Counted from the stretch's first letter, positions 1-6,968 are shown. The stretch: 9,999 nt of DNA from Methanobrevibacter_A sp964431035 (GCA_964431035.1 CAYSIF010000057.1:1-9999), one strand, 5' to 3'. Translations and numbers: made by a program. The notes: generated by a model not told the origin, from the sequence alone.

Positions 1-1
1 A

Positions 2-217
2 GTAAAACCCCAAGTAACAAGAAAAGGAATAAACCTATACTTCCCAAAAGACACAATAGGACAAAGCTTCGACATAACAACAGAAAATGAATATCTATTC
101 ACAGCAACAGTAGGAAAAGGAGGAACAATAAAACTAAGAGCAGACCTAGACCTAACAGACGAACTACTAAGACACATAAACAGAAATAACACAATATATG
201 CAGAAAGAAGAAACTAA
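2..217 (+). CDS. C-terminal end of an unidentified protein (5' end outside window)
   Basis: An open frame runs from the window edge to a TAA at 215-217 and gives 71 residues, starting VKPQVTRKGINLYFPKD and ending NNTIYAERRN. The codon style (CTA, ATA, ACA, AAC) is the same as in the next two plus-strand genes, which supports real coding. I do not recognise the family. The visible part looks like alternating short beta strands (INLYFP, SFDITTE, YLFTATVG, GTIKLRADL) followed by one charged helix (LTDELLRHINRN), with no cysteines and no membrane segment. The stop lies 21 bp before the ATG of the TIM-barrel gene on the same strand, so the two are probably co-transcribed. No function is assigned. 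Confidence 0.7.
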   Translation, partial: VKPQVTRKGINLYFPKDTIGQSFDITTENEYLFTATVGKGGTIKLRADLDLTDELLRHINRNNTIYAERRN

Positions 218-238
218 AAAAAATAAGGAATTAAGAAT

Positions 239-988
239 ATGATAAAAATAGGAGCATCATCACTAGCAGAACCCAACCAAGAAAAATTCTTAGAATACTG
301 TGCAGATTTAAAAATAAAATATGTAGAAATAGTAAAATCCTACCCAAATCATGAAATAAACTTCGAATTAATAGAATCATACAACTTCAAATACAGCATA
401 CACTCACCACTAATAGACATTAACATTGCAAGCCTAACACCAAGCATAAGAAAAGCAAGCATAAATGAAATGAAACAAAGCATAGGCGATGCAGCAAAAA
501 TAAATGCACAAAATGTAGTAATACATCCTGGAAAAATACCATTCTCAGGAAAACCATACGAAGAAACAATATACGAAATATGTAACGACTCATTTAAAAT
601 ACTAAAAGAATACAGTCAAGATACAGGAGTAAAACCATTAATAGAAAACATGCCTCTAATAGAAGGATTCATGTACTATGATTTGGAGAAACTATATGAA
701 ACATTAAAAAATTTAGAGATGGAAATGACATTTGATATAGGACATGCATTTACAGCAGGATACACAGAAAACCAAATGTATTTTCCTATCGTTAAACACA
801 TACATATCCATGATAATAATGGTGATGACGACTCACACCTACCACTTGGTGAAGGCACTATTAAATTTAACGACATCATAAACAAATACTCAAAAGAAAA
901 CTACAAAGGAACCTACATCATAGAAGCAAATAATCTAGAATCAATACAAAAAACACACCAATACCTAAGAAAAAACAAACACATCTAA
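239..988 (+). CDS. Xylose isomerase-like TIM-barrel protein (AP endonuclease IV / sugar phosphate isomerase-epimerase superfamily)
   Basis: The 249-residue product is the size of a single AP_endonuc_2 TIM barrel. The metal-binding positions of the superfamily are easy to find: H55 (YSIHSPL), H96 (VVIHPG), E136 (PLIENMP), D166 and H169 (TFDIGHA), H189/H191 with D192 (HIHIHDN), D198-x-H200 (DDSHLPLGEG) and E229 (YIIEAN). A full set like this suits either a DNA-repair enzyme of the endonuclease IV type or a metal-dependent sugar isomerase/epimerase. The HDN...HLPLGEG signature is common in the second group, so I keep the function open. The ATG at 239 is supported by an AAGGA ribosome site at about 225-229. 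No signal peptide or membrane segment is seen, so it is probably cytoplasmic. It likely shares a transcript with the partial gene upstream. Confidence 0.85.
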   Translation: MIKIGASSLAEPNQEKFLEYCADLKIKYVEIVKSYPNHEINFELIESYNFKYSIHSPLIDINIASLTPSIRKASINEMKQSIGDAAKINAQNVVIHPGKIPFSGKPYEETIYEICNDSFKILKEYSQDTGVKPLIENMPLIEGFMYYDLEKLYETLKNLEMEMTFDIGHAFTAGYTENQMYFPIVKHIHIHDNNGDDDSHLPLGEGTIKFNDIINKYSKENYKGTYIIEANNLESIQKTHQYLRKNKHI

Positions 989-1060
989 AAAAAAATACTT
1001 TCCAAATGCTCACCCAACACATTATAAACAAAAACAACAAATAAACAAAACAGAACAAAA

Positions 1061-2068
1061 ATGATACACAACATAGAAATAGACCCAATAAAAGTCAACG
1101 GACAAATAGAAGAACTAAAAGAAACATACCAAGAATTCCACCACGAATTCAAAAGAATATACGAAGAATACAAAACAACAACATACCAACAATACCTAAT
1201 AGAAACAAACGACATAAAACCAATAAACCAAAACCTAGAAAAAGCACTAGACTTATGCGAAATATACACACAAGAACTACAAAACAAAAACAACGACACA
1301 ATATACAACATAACAAACATAACAAAAAACTACAACCTAAACACAGAAAAAGAAGAACTAAACACAATATCACAAACAATAGCAAACTTCACATCATTCC
1401 AAAACCACCTAAACTACTACAACAACAAAATCCAAATCTGGAACACACTATACTCACAACCTATAGAAAACCCAGAACAAAAAACAAAAAAACTACAAAA
1501 AAGAATAAACAAAAACTTAAGCCAACTAACAATAAACAACACAGAAACAAACAACCAAATAACAGAATTCAAATACAAAATCCAACAACAATACAAAAAC
1601 AACAAAACACTACAAAACACCATAAACACAAAAAACCTAGAAGAATACACATACTTCGAATACAAAAAAATAAACAAAAAACAAGAAAAAATAAAAAACG
1701 CACTAGACGACTTAGCATACCACATAAACCACATAGAAGAAAACACACCAATAGACTACATAGTAGACATACTAAAAAACAACACAAACTGGACTAAAAT
1801 ACAAGAACAAATAATAAACAAAACACAACAAACAATAAACAAAAACCCAAACACACAAAATGTAAAAAAATACAAAAAACAATTCAAATACCAACTAAAC
1901 GGAACAATAATACCGGACAAAAACAACCTACAAGAACTATTAAAAATATTTATAAAAAACACAAAAAAAGAAAAAATCAAATCAGAACTAATAATAACAA
2001 TAAAACTATACATACTAGAACTAGAAGACCTAATAATCAAAATAGAAGAATTTATAAATAAAAACTAA
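1061..2068 (+). CDS. Hypothetical Asn/Lys/Gln/Thr-rich probable coiled-coil protein
   Basis: The 335-residue product is highly charged and polar, with mostly helical character and repeated heptad-like spacing of Ile, Leu and Tyr. The clearest stretches are residues 10-60 (EELKETYQEFHHEFKRIYEE) and the C-terminal end (LELEDLIIKIEEFI). It has only two glycines, one cysteine and no predicted membrane segment or signal peptide. I recognise no domain. Nucleotide composition is extreme: by hand count, bases 1801-1860 are 42 A, 14 C, 3 T and 1 G. A frame can stay open by chance in T-poor DNA, which lowers confidence, but the even use of sense codons and the ordered amphipathic pattern favour a real gene. 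No clear Shine-Dalgarno site precedes the ATG (upstream is AAACAAAACAGAACAAAA), so it may be leaderless. It converges with nurA, 62 bp away. Confidence 0.7.
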   Translation: MIHNIEIDPIKVNGQIEELKETYQEFHHEFKRIYEEYKTTTYQQYLIETNDIKPINQNLEKALDLCEIYTQELQNKNNDTIYNITNITKNYNLNTEKEELNTISQTIANFTSFQNHLNYYNNKIQIWNTLYSQPIENPEQKTKKLQKRINKNLSQLTINNTETNNQITEFKYKIQQQYKNNKTLQNTINTKNLEEYTYFEYKKINKKQEKIKNALDDLAYHINHIEENTPIDYIVDILKNNTNWTKIQEQIINKTQQTINKNPNTQNVKKYKKQFKYQLNGTIIPDKNNLQELLKIFIKNTKKEKIKSELIITIKLYILELEDLIIKIEEFINKN

Positions 2069-2090
2069 TCATATAATCAAAAAAAAGAAT

Positions 2091-2118
2091 AAAAAAAGAG
2101 CAGAATCTCAATACTCTT
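2091..2118 (-). terminator. Probable terminator of the herA-nurA operon
   Basis: Read on the minus strand just after the nurA stop, AAGAG (2118-2114) can pair with CTCTT (2100-2096) across a 13-base loop, and the stem runs directly into a T tract that continues after a short interruption (ATTC) into a second one. U-rich tracts are the main termination signal in archaea; the 5-bp stem is weak and may be incidental. Confidence 0.45.
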
Positions 2119-2130
2119 CTAAAAAAAATA

Positions 2131-3450
2131 TTAAGATAAACTACTCTCAGTATGATGCTTAAGTATTGTTCCACTTACAGACTCTGAAATACTAACATTC
2201 TGATTAATTAAACTTATAGGCAATAAAGCATTATCAAAACGATCATTTTTAAGCTCATCAAGATTCTTAAGTATAATATCAATATTCTTAAAATTCTCCT
2301 TATGAGGATTATTTAACCTGAAACTATTAGGTAAATTCAAAACAAAAATCCTATTAGTTCTTGATTTATAAATAATCTTATTACTATAATAAGTAGAACT
2401 ACCATACGGCTGATTAGGATTTTCCTGTCCAAAGATAATATACTTATAAATGTATTTACTATTTGGTATAATGTATTGACCCGGTTCTAGTAGATGACTT
2501 ATTTCTTGTGCATGATCTGCAAATTCTCCACTCTTCTCAACACCTACTAAATATAAATCATACCTTTTCTCTAAAAAGTATATTAACTCACGCATTGGTG
2601 TGGATAGTTTATTTGTCACTCCAAAGAATGCTAATGGACCATCTTTAATAAATAATGTTTCTTTAAGTAGTGTTGGTGCAGATTCTTGTAAGAAATGTAT
2701 ATAATTTATTAATATGAATTGTTCTAGTAGATTCATAACATAAGATGTTATTCCTTGAGCTACATTATCTATTATTAATTCATTTATTCTAAATACATCT
2801 GTTAGGTATACTTTTTCCATACAGTATGGACAGTCTACTGTGTAATCTTCCATTTCGAATCTGTTTATTTTTACTGGTCTTCCACATGTTGGACAGTTTT
2901 TTAAGTGGTATGTGTTTTTTCCTTGAGGTTTATATTCTCTAAATATTAACCAGGATAATGTTTCCATTAGTGTTTTTTGTGTTTTTGTTTTCATGAAATG
3001 TTCGTATAGACTGTGTCTTATACTGTTTTTTAGGTTTTTCTGGGATTTTCTGATTATATTTTTTGTTGGTATTGTGAAATTGTATGAGTCGATGTTGTGT
3101 AGTTTTCCTATGTCGGTTTTTCCTATGAATTCTTGTTTTTGAAGTTTTTTTAGGTCGTCTAGTTGGAAGTAGTTTACACCGTATCTGAAGAATGCCATTG
3201 TACTTGAAGGATATGATTGTCCTATTATTATTTCATTATATCCTCCATCTATTGCCATTATTTTTTGGATAGGATTATGGGGGGTGTCTTCTACTTGTTG
3301 GAGGTTCATTTCGTTTTTTAATTCTTCGTCTGCTCTTTTTGGGTAGTAGCAGTCTTTTAAGAATTCATTTATGTCTTTATCTAGGATTAGTGGTGTTTGT
3401 GATGAGTGGCTTGCATATTCTGCTGGTTTTAATCCTTGTGAGTAGCTCAT
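2131..3450 (-). CDS. nurA: NurA-like 5'-3' nuclease with inserted zinc-ribbon-like module
   Basis: The 439-residue product carries NurA landmarks: an N-terminal acidic motif MAIDGGYNE (D68) and a second, KDGPLAFFG (D270), matching the two conserved Asp positions of the RNase H-like NurA nuclease core. In archaea NurA works with the HerA translocase in resecting DNA ends for recombination, usually with Mre11-Rad50. Between the two catalytic motifs sits CPTCG...CPYC (C186, C189, C207, C210), a zinc-ribbon-like insert. The C-terminal segment (ALLPISLINQNVSIS) aligns roughly with the NurA tail but lacks the histidine expected there. The start at 3450 is well supported by GGAGGT (3465-3460), which lies inside the last codons of herA; only 6 bp separate the genes, so translation is probably coupled. 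Codon style changes sharply within the gene (see findings). Family assignment is firm; activity is inferred. Confidence 0.85.
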   Translation of the reverse strand: MSYSQGLKPAEYASHSSQTPLILDKDINEFLKDCYYPKRADEELKNEMNLQQVEDTPHNPIQKIMAIDGGYNEIIIGQSYPSSTMAFFRYGVNYFQLDDLKKLQKQEFIGKTDIGKLHNIDSYNFTIPTKNIIRKSQKNLKNSIRHSLYEHFMKTKTQKTLMETLSWLIFREYKPQGKNTYHLKNCPTCGRPVKINRFEMEDYTVDCPYCMEKVYLTDVFRINELIIDNVAQGITSYVMNLLEQFILINYIHFLQESAPTLLKETLFIKDGPLAFFGVTNKLSTPMRELIYFLEKRYDLYLVGVEKSGEFADHAQEISHLLEPGQYIIPNSKYIYKYIIFGQENPNQPYGSSTYYSNKIIYKSRTNRIFVLNLPNSFRLNNPHKENFKNIDIILKNLDELKNDRFDNALLPISLINQNVSISESVSGTILKHHTESSLS

Positions 3451-3456
3451 ATTTTT

Positions 3457-5391
3457 TTAACCTCCGAATTTGTTTATTTGTACTGGCACTACAAAGGGAT
3501 TGGAGTAGGTTTTCATTCTTACGAATCCTTTATCTTGTGGTGCGAATCTTCTAAGTGTGTCTAAAAAGTCTTCAAAGTCGTAGAATTTTCTTAGTTCGTT
3601 TAGTTCTTCTGTATTGTTTAGGTGTGATATGAACCAGTTTTGGGTGTTTTTTAGGATGTTGCTGCTTATGCTGCTGACTTCTTGTGTTGCGTATACTAGT
3701 CCTAGGTTTAGTTTTGCTCCTTCTTTTGCTATTCTGTTGTATATTTGTTGTAGGTTTTGGTCGTCGTGTTTTGGGAATAGGTTGTGTGCTTCTTCGAAGT
3801 AGAATTGTATTGTGTTGTTGTTTATGTTTTTTATGAAGTTGCTGATGCTGTTTTGGAATATGTGTTTGCATATTCTTTCACTGTAGTCGTTTTGTATTTC
3901 TTGGTTTCCTTGTGATAGGTCTACGATTACTATTTTTCCTTCTCTTAGGAATTTTATTATTTCTTTTTTGTAGTTGTCTGTTGTTGTGGTGTGGTAGTTG
4001 TTTAGTACTTCTAGGTTTTTGTATCCTCTTAGGTTTTCTTGTGTGGTGTTCTTTTTACATCTTGTTAGCATTATTAGTAGGTTTTCTAGGTCTTTATCTA
4101 CCCATGCTTTGTTTTTGTGGAATAGTGGGTAGTCTCTGAAGTATGGTATTTCGTTGTAGTGTTGCCATAGTCTTGTGAAGAATTCTATTGCATCTTCGTA
4201 GCTTATTCCATTGTTTGGGTCTATTCCTATTAGTGGGTCGTTTGTTAGTTGTTTGCTTACTATGAAGCGTATTTTTTCTTTGTTTCCGTATTTGTCTGTT
4301 GGTGGTTTGAATCCTGCTAAGTATAGGCAGCATAGGTAGGCTGCTTCTTTTCTTTTGTATCTTCTGTATGCGCTGAAGTATCTGTCTTTTTCTTCTTGTG
4401 TTAGTCCTTCTTCTTCTGGTTTTTCTGGTTCTTTTAGGTCTATGCTTATGAAGTCTTCCATGTATCCTGATTGGCTTGTTTGGGATAGTTTTGCTTTTAT
4501 TATTTGGAATCCTTCGTTTATGTCGTGGTAGAAGTTTGCTCTTAGTGTTTTGAATCCTTCTTTTTCAAGTACACTGTATCTTACTACTTTTTCTTCTCCG
4601 AGTATGTCGTATATTGCTGTTCCTTCGTCTTGTTGGTTGCTGTTTGCGTATTCTCCATTTATATCGAATATTATTTGGCCTATTGGGTTTTCGTTTGTAT
4701 TTAGTTTATCGGTTAATTCTATGATTTGTTTTAGGGTGTTTGATTTTCCAGTTCTTGTCATTCCAAAAATAGCTGTTCTTTTACCTATAAAGTCTTCACT
4801 GGATACGTAAACATTAGCCTTGTCTTTTTTAAATCCGTTACTGCTACTATATTTTACTTCGCCTATGGTGACTGGGGTATTGCTTGTTTTTTCACATACT
4901 CCTAGGTTTACTATTGTTTCTAAGGCTTTTCCTTTTGGTTTATAAATGGTGTAGTTACTTGGACTGTAAAAATTATCTATGTCTGAACCAAAGTAGATAT
5001 TTCCATCTTCTGTTTTGTGAAATGATCCTAGTACATTACATTCTAGTCCTGAAAAACTGAATGCGTATCTTGTTAGTGGATCCATTTGGTCTTTTTCTGA
5101 TGTGTTTGGTTCTTTATAATATTCAATAAGGGTGCTGAAAATTTCTTCTTGATTTGGTAATGGAACTTGTCTCATTGCTCTTAGGAGTATTGCTTCTGGG
5201 TATGTTTCATTTTCATTATCATAGTATGCTAGAAGAAATGTTCCTTTTGGTATTCCATTTACTCTTGCTTTACTTTCATCACCGATTAGTATGTTTGCTT
5301 TTGTATAATCTAAGTAGAATGGTTTTCCAACCATGTCTTCTTTTTCGATTGTGAATATATCATTTTTGTTTAGTTCAAATTTTTGGTTCAT
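3457..5391 (-). CDS. herA: HerA-like hexameric DNA translocase/helicase (DUF87 family ATPase)
   Basis: With the ATG at 5391 the protein has 644 residues, longer than the usual ~500 for HerA. An N-terminal beta-rich region (about 1-190) fits the HAS barrel. The ATPase core shows Walker A GMTRTGKSNT (210-219), FDINGEY (242-248), VDLS (490-493), Walker B FYFEEAH (530-536), then RIAKEGAKLNLGLVYATQ (553-570), the segment holding the HerA sensor and arginine-finger region. The extra length lies mainly between about 300 and 480, a charged helical insertion (PEKPEEEGLTQEEKDRYFSAYRRYKRKEA). HerA hexamers pump DNA to NurA during end resection, and nurA follows directly. A GTG at 5403 could extend it by four codons, but that GTG is part of the GGGGGTGA ribosome site placed 8 bases before the ATG, so 5391 is preferred. 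I see no evidence for a defence-type effector domain. Confidence 0.88.
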   Translation of the reverse strand: MNQKFELNKNDIFTIEKEDMVGKPFYLDYTKANILIGDESKARVNGIPKGTFLLAYYDNENETYPEAILLRAMRQVPLPNQEEIFSTLIEYYKEPNTSEKDQMDPLTRYAFSFSGLECNVLGSFHKTEDGNIYFGSDIDNFYSPSNYTIYKPKGKALETIVNLGVCEKTSNTPVTIGEVKYSSSNGFKKDKANVYVSSEDFIGKRTAIFGMTRTGKSNTLKQIIELTDKLNTNENPIGQIIFDINGEYANSNQQDEGTAIYDILGEEKVVRYSVLEKEGFKTLRANFYHDINEGFQIIKAKLSQTSQSGYMEDFISIDLKEPEKPEEEGLTQEEKDRYFSAYRRYKRKEAAYLCCLYLAGFKPPTDKYGNKEKIRFIVSKQLTNDPLIGIDPNNGISYEDAIEFFTRLWQHYNEIPYFRDYPLFHKNKAWVDKDLENLLIMLTRCKKNTTQENLRGYKNLEVLNNYHTTTTDNYKKEIIKFLREGKIVIVDLSQGNQEIQNDYSERICKHIFQNSISNFIKNINNNTIQFYFEEAHNLFPKHDDQNLQQIYNRIAKEGAKLNLGLVYATQEVSSISSNILKNTQNWFISHLNNTEELNELRKFYDFEDFLDTLRRFAPQDKGFVRMKTYSNPFVVPVQINKFGG

Positions 5392-5399
5392 GATATATT

Positions 5400-5408
5400 T
5401 CACCCCCT
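5400..5408 (-). promoter_or_regulatory. herA ribosome binding site, within a potential masking hairpin
   Basis: On the minus strand, AGGGGGTGA (5408-5400) ends 8 bases before the ATG at 5391 and resembles the archaeal consensus AGGAGGTGA. It decides the start against the in-frame GTG at 5403-5401, which lies inside the site itself. The last seven bases, GGGGTGA, are the exact complement of TCACCCC further upstream. Confidence 0.75.
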
Positions 5409-5443
5409 AATCTTTTTAGATTCTTTATTTTTTTTTGGGGTGA
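5400..5443 (-). promoter_or_regulatory. Potential SD-sequestering hairpin in the herA leader
   Basis: On the minus strand, TCACCCC (5443-5437) pairs perfectly with GGGGTGA (5406-5400), the ribosome site of herA. The 30-base loop contains a nested hairpin, AATCT (5422-5418) with AGATT (5413-5409) around a four-base AAAA loop. These GC-rich 7-mers stand out strongly in a leader that is otherwise nearly all A and T. TCACCCC imitates the anti-SD end of archaeal 16S rRNA. Folding of the RNA is inferred. Confidence 0.5.
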
Positions 5444-5508
5444 GTATTTTTTTTGATAAAAACCTGCATTATTTTTTGGGTTTTATTTTAAAACTTTTTG
5501 CTAAATAC

Positions 5509-5519
5509 ATTATATTATA
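5509..5519 (-). promoter_or_regulatory. Candidate TATA element for herA-nurA
   Basis: On the minus strand the sequence reads TATAATATAAT, about 120 bases before the herA ATG. Transcription starting about 25 bases downstream would give an unusually long archaeal leader of roughly 90-100 bases that includes both hairpins. This is a low-specificity call in AT-rich DNA. Confidence 0.25.
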
Positions 5520-5576
5520 CAAGTCTTTTTCAAATTTATTTATTTTTTAAATATGTGTGAATTACCTAGTTAAATC

Positions 5577-5595
5577 TATTATATAGTATATAATA
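5577..5595. repeat. 19-bp palindrome, possible operator
   Basis: TATTATATA (5577-5585) is the exact reverse complement of TATATAATA (5587-5595), with a single central G. AATC just left (5573-5576) and GATT just right (5599-5602) extend the symmetry imperfectly. It lies mid-way in the divergent spacer, so it could serve either gene. Low-complexity AT sequence makes chance symmetry possible. Confidence 0.4.
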
Positions 5596-5856
5596 TAGGA
5601 TTAACCCGAGCATTTGAAAAGTAATAATTTTTAAAAACACTTTAAATTATTCATTTTATCAAATAAATTGTAGTTACATTATATTTTAATTAAGTTTAAT
5701 TTGGATTTTTCTCTAATTTATTCATATTCTATTATTATATTTTTATTTGTATTGTTTATTAATTTTAAACTCTTATTTTAAATCAAAAAATAATATAAAT
5801 TATGAAAAAAATAAGGAATATAAAAAATACTTTTTTTTTATGGTGTGATTAATTTA

Positions 5857-6828
5857 ATGGTAAAAGTCTCAATAATACTCTGTGCATATAATGAAGAAAA
5901 ATACATCAAAGAAGCAATAGAATCAGTACTAAAACAAACACTAAAAGACATAGAACTAATAATAGTAAATGATGGATCAACAGACAACACAGAAAACATT
6001 ATAAAAAAATACCCTGATACAAGAATCAAACTTATAAACCAAAAAAACAAAGGATTAGGAGCAAGTAGAAACACAGGACTAAAGAATGCAAGTGGAGAAT
6101 ACATAATGTTTTTAGATGCAGATGATTATCTTGTAGAAAATGCAACAGAAATAGCATACAAAGAAGCATCAACAAAAAATACAGATTTAAGCTTCTTTAA
6201 AATAATCAATTACTCAACAGAATACTATGAAAGTGACTGGTTCAGCCTAAAATCATTTAACCAAACATTTAATGATAAAATTTTCAATGCTAAAGATACA
6301 AAAGACTTCCAATTTGATATGTCAGTAAGTGCCTGTCAAAAAATATACAAAACAGAATTTTTAGAAAAAATTAATGCAAAATTCCCAGAAAACATAAACT
6401 TTGAAGACATGCCATTTTTCTACTATGTGTATTTAAAAGCAAAAAGAATCACACTAATACAAGACTTCTTATACATAAGAAGAAAACATGAAGGATCTAT
6501 AACAAATAAAGTAGACTCAAAATTCCTAGACACAGTAAAAGCTGGACAAATCCTAATGGATATATTCATAAAAAACAAATGGTATGAAGAGTATAAATAT
6601 GATTTAATTGCCTACAAAATTAACGGTCCACGATATGCACTAATGAGTATAGATGAAGAATATAAACAAGAGTTATATGGTCTAATTAAAAAGGATTACA
6701 CAGAAATTAAAGAGACAAAATATTATAATGATTATTTAACAAATTTGGGGCCAGTAAAAAAGAAATTCTTCACAGATATTATAAAATCAGAAAACTATGA
6801 AGAATTCATAAAACTACAAGAAAATTAA
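5857..6828 (+). CDS. Family 2 (GT-A fold) glycosyltransferase
   Basis: The 323-residue protein starts with the classic GT2 N-terminus MVKVSIILCAYNEEKYIKEAI. It shows VNDGSTDNT (D39, nucleotide binding), GLGASRNTGL (about 65-74), the metal-binding DADD (D87-D90) and FEDMPF (E183-D184), where the catalytic base is expected. Such enzymes transfer a sugar from an NDP-sugar to cell-surface polysaccharide, glycolipid or protein; the substrate cannot be told from sequence. There is no membrane segment, so it probably acts at the cytoplasmic face. The ATG at 5857 is chosen over the GTG at 5845: the GTG lies inside the SD-like GGTGTGA (5842-5848), which is well spaced for 5857, and the extra INLM residues are not GT2-like. 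The gene stands alone, without other sugar-pathway genes in view. Confidence 0.9.
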   Translation: MVKVSIILCAYNEEKYIKEAIESVLKQTLKDIELIIVNDGSTDNTENIIKKYPDTRIKLINQKNKGLGASRNTGLKNASGEYIMFLDADDYLVENATEIAYKEASTKNTDLSFFKIINYSTEYYESDWFSLKSFNQTFNDKIFNAKDTKDFQFDMSVSACQKIYKTEFLEKINAKFPENINFEDMPFFYYVYLKAKRITLIQDFLYIRRKHEGSITNKVDSKFLDTVKAGQILMDIFIKNKWYEEYKYDLIAYKINGPRYALMSIDEEYKQELYGLIKKDYTEIKETKYYNDYLTNLGPVKKKFFTDIIKSENYEEFIKLQEN

Positions 6829-6860
6829 AATATTTGGGTTTTTAGCGGATATTTTTTTTT
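6828..6860 (+). terminator. Probable terminator of the glycosyltransferase gene
   Basis: AAATAT (6828-6833) can pair with ATATTT (6849-6854), and the right arm runs into an unbroken T tract (6852-6860) directly after the stop codon. The T tract alone would fit archaeal termination. Confidence 0.55.
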
Positions 6861-6968
6861 ATTATTAATTTTAATTTCTATTTTTATGAATGTTTTTTCA
6901 GTTTATTCTCAGTTTTTTCATGTTCTATTTATCTTTATAGGATAATATTTTATGTATTCGTAAATTTA

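Larger units (their letters stand above)
5404..5856. other. AT-rich divergent intergenic region between herA and the glycosyltransferase gene
   Basis: No gene is supported here. The left end is the herA leader, with the SD-masking hairpin and a second possible hairpin: AAAACC (5459-5464) with GGTTTT (5479-5484). A TATA-like run read on the minus strand (TATAATATAAT, 5519-5509) could drive herA. A 19-bp palindrome lies at 5577-5595. The right end holds a purine-rich AAATAAGGAATA stretch (about 5809-5820) and a T run just before the glycosyltransferase start. Promoter calls are weak because almost any part of this spacer resembles a TATA box. Confidence 0.5.

Noticed and set aside
1255..1797. 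A 180-codon plus-strand ORF overlapping the coiled-coil gene
   Set aside because: Its product is a Lys/Asn/His/Thr-rich string produced by the same low-complexity bases in another frame; the frame at 1061-2068 is longer and more ordered.
1801..1880. ACA/AAC-rich stretches that look like tandem repeats
   Set aside because: They are irregular codon-level low complexity inside a gene, without a constant unit or spacer, and not a CRISPR array or satellite.
985..2040. Several minus-strand ORFs opposite the coiled-coil gene, giving Phe/Leu/Ser/Cys-rich membrane-like peptides
   Set aside because: They are the T/G-rich complement of an A/C-rich gene; such frames stay open by composition, and they have no ribosome sites or recognisable motifs.
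3572..4333. Minus- and plus-strand ORFs inside herA
   Set aside because: All overlap the ATPase core motifs of HerA in other frames and have low-complexity products.
5392..5403. GTG start giving HerA four more residues
   Set aside because: The GTG is inside the GGGGGTGA ribosome site; the ATG at 5391 has ideal spacing.
6890..6931. Two copies of GTTTTTTCA about 20 bp apart downstream of the glycosyltransferase gene
   Set aside because: Short, T-rich and not symmetric with any site; likely chance in this composition.
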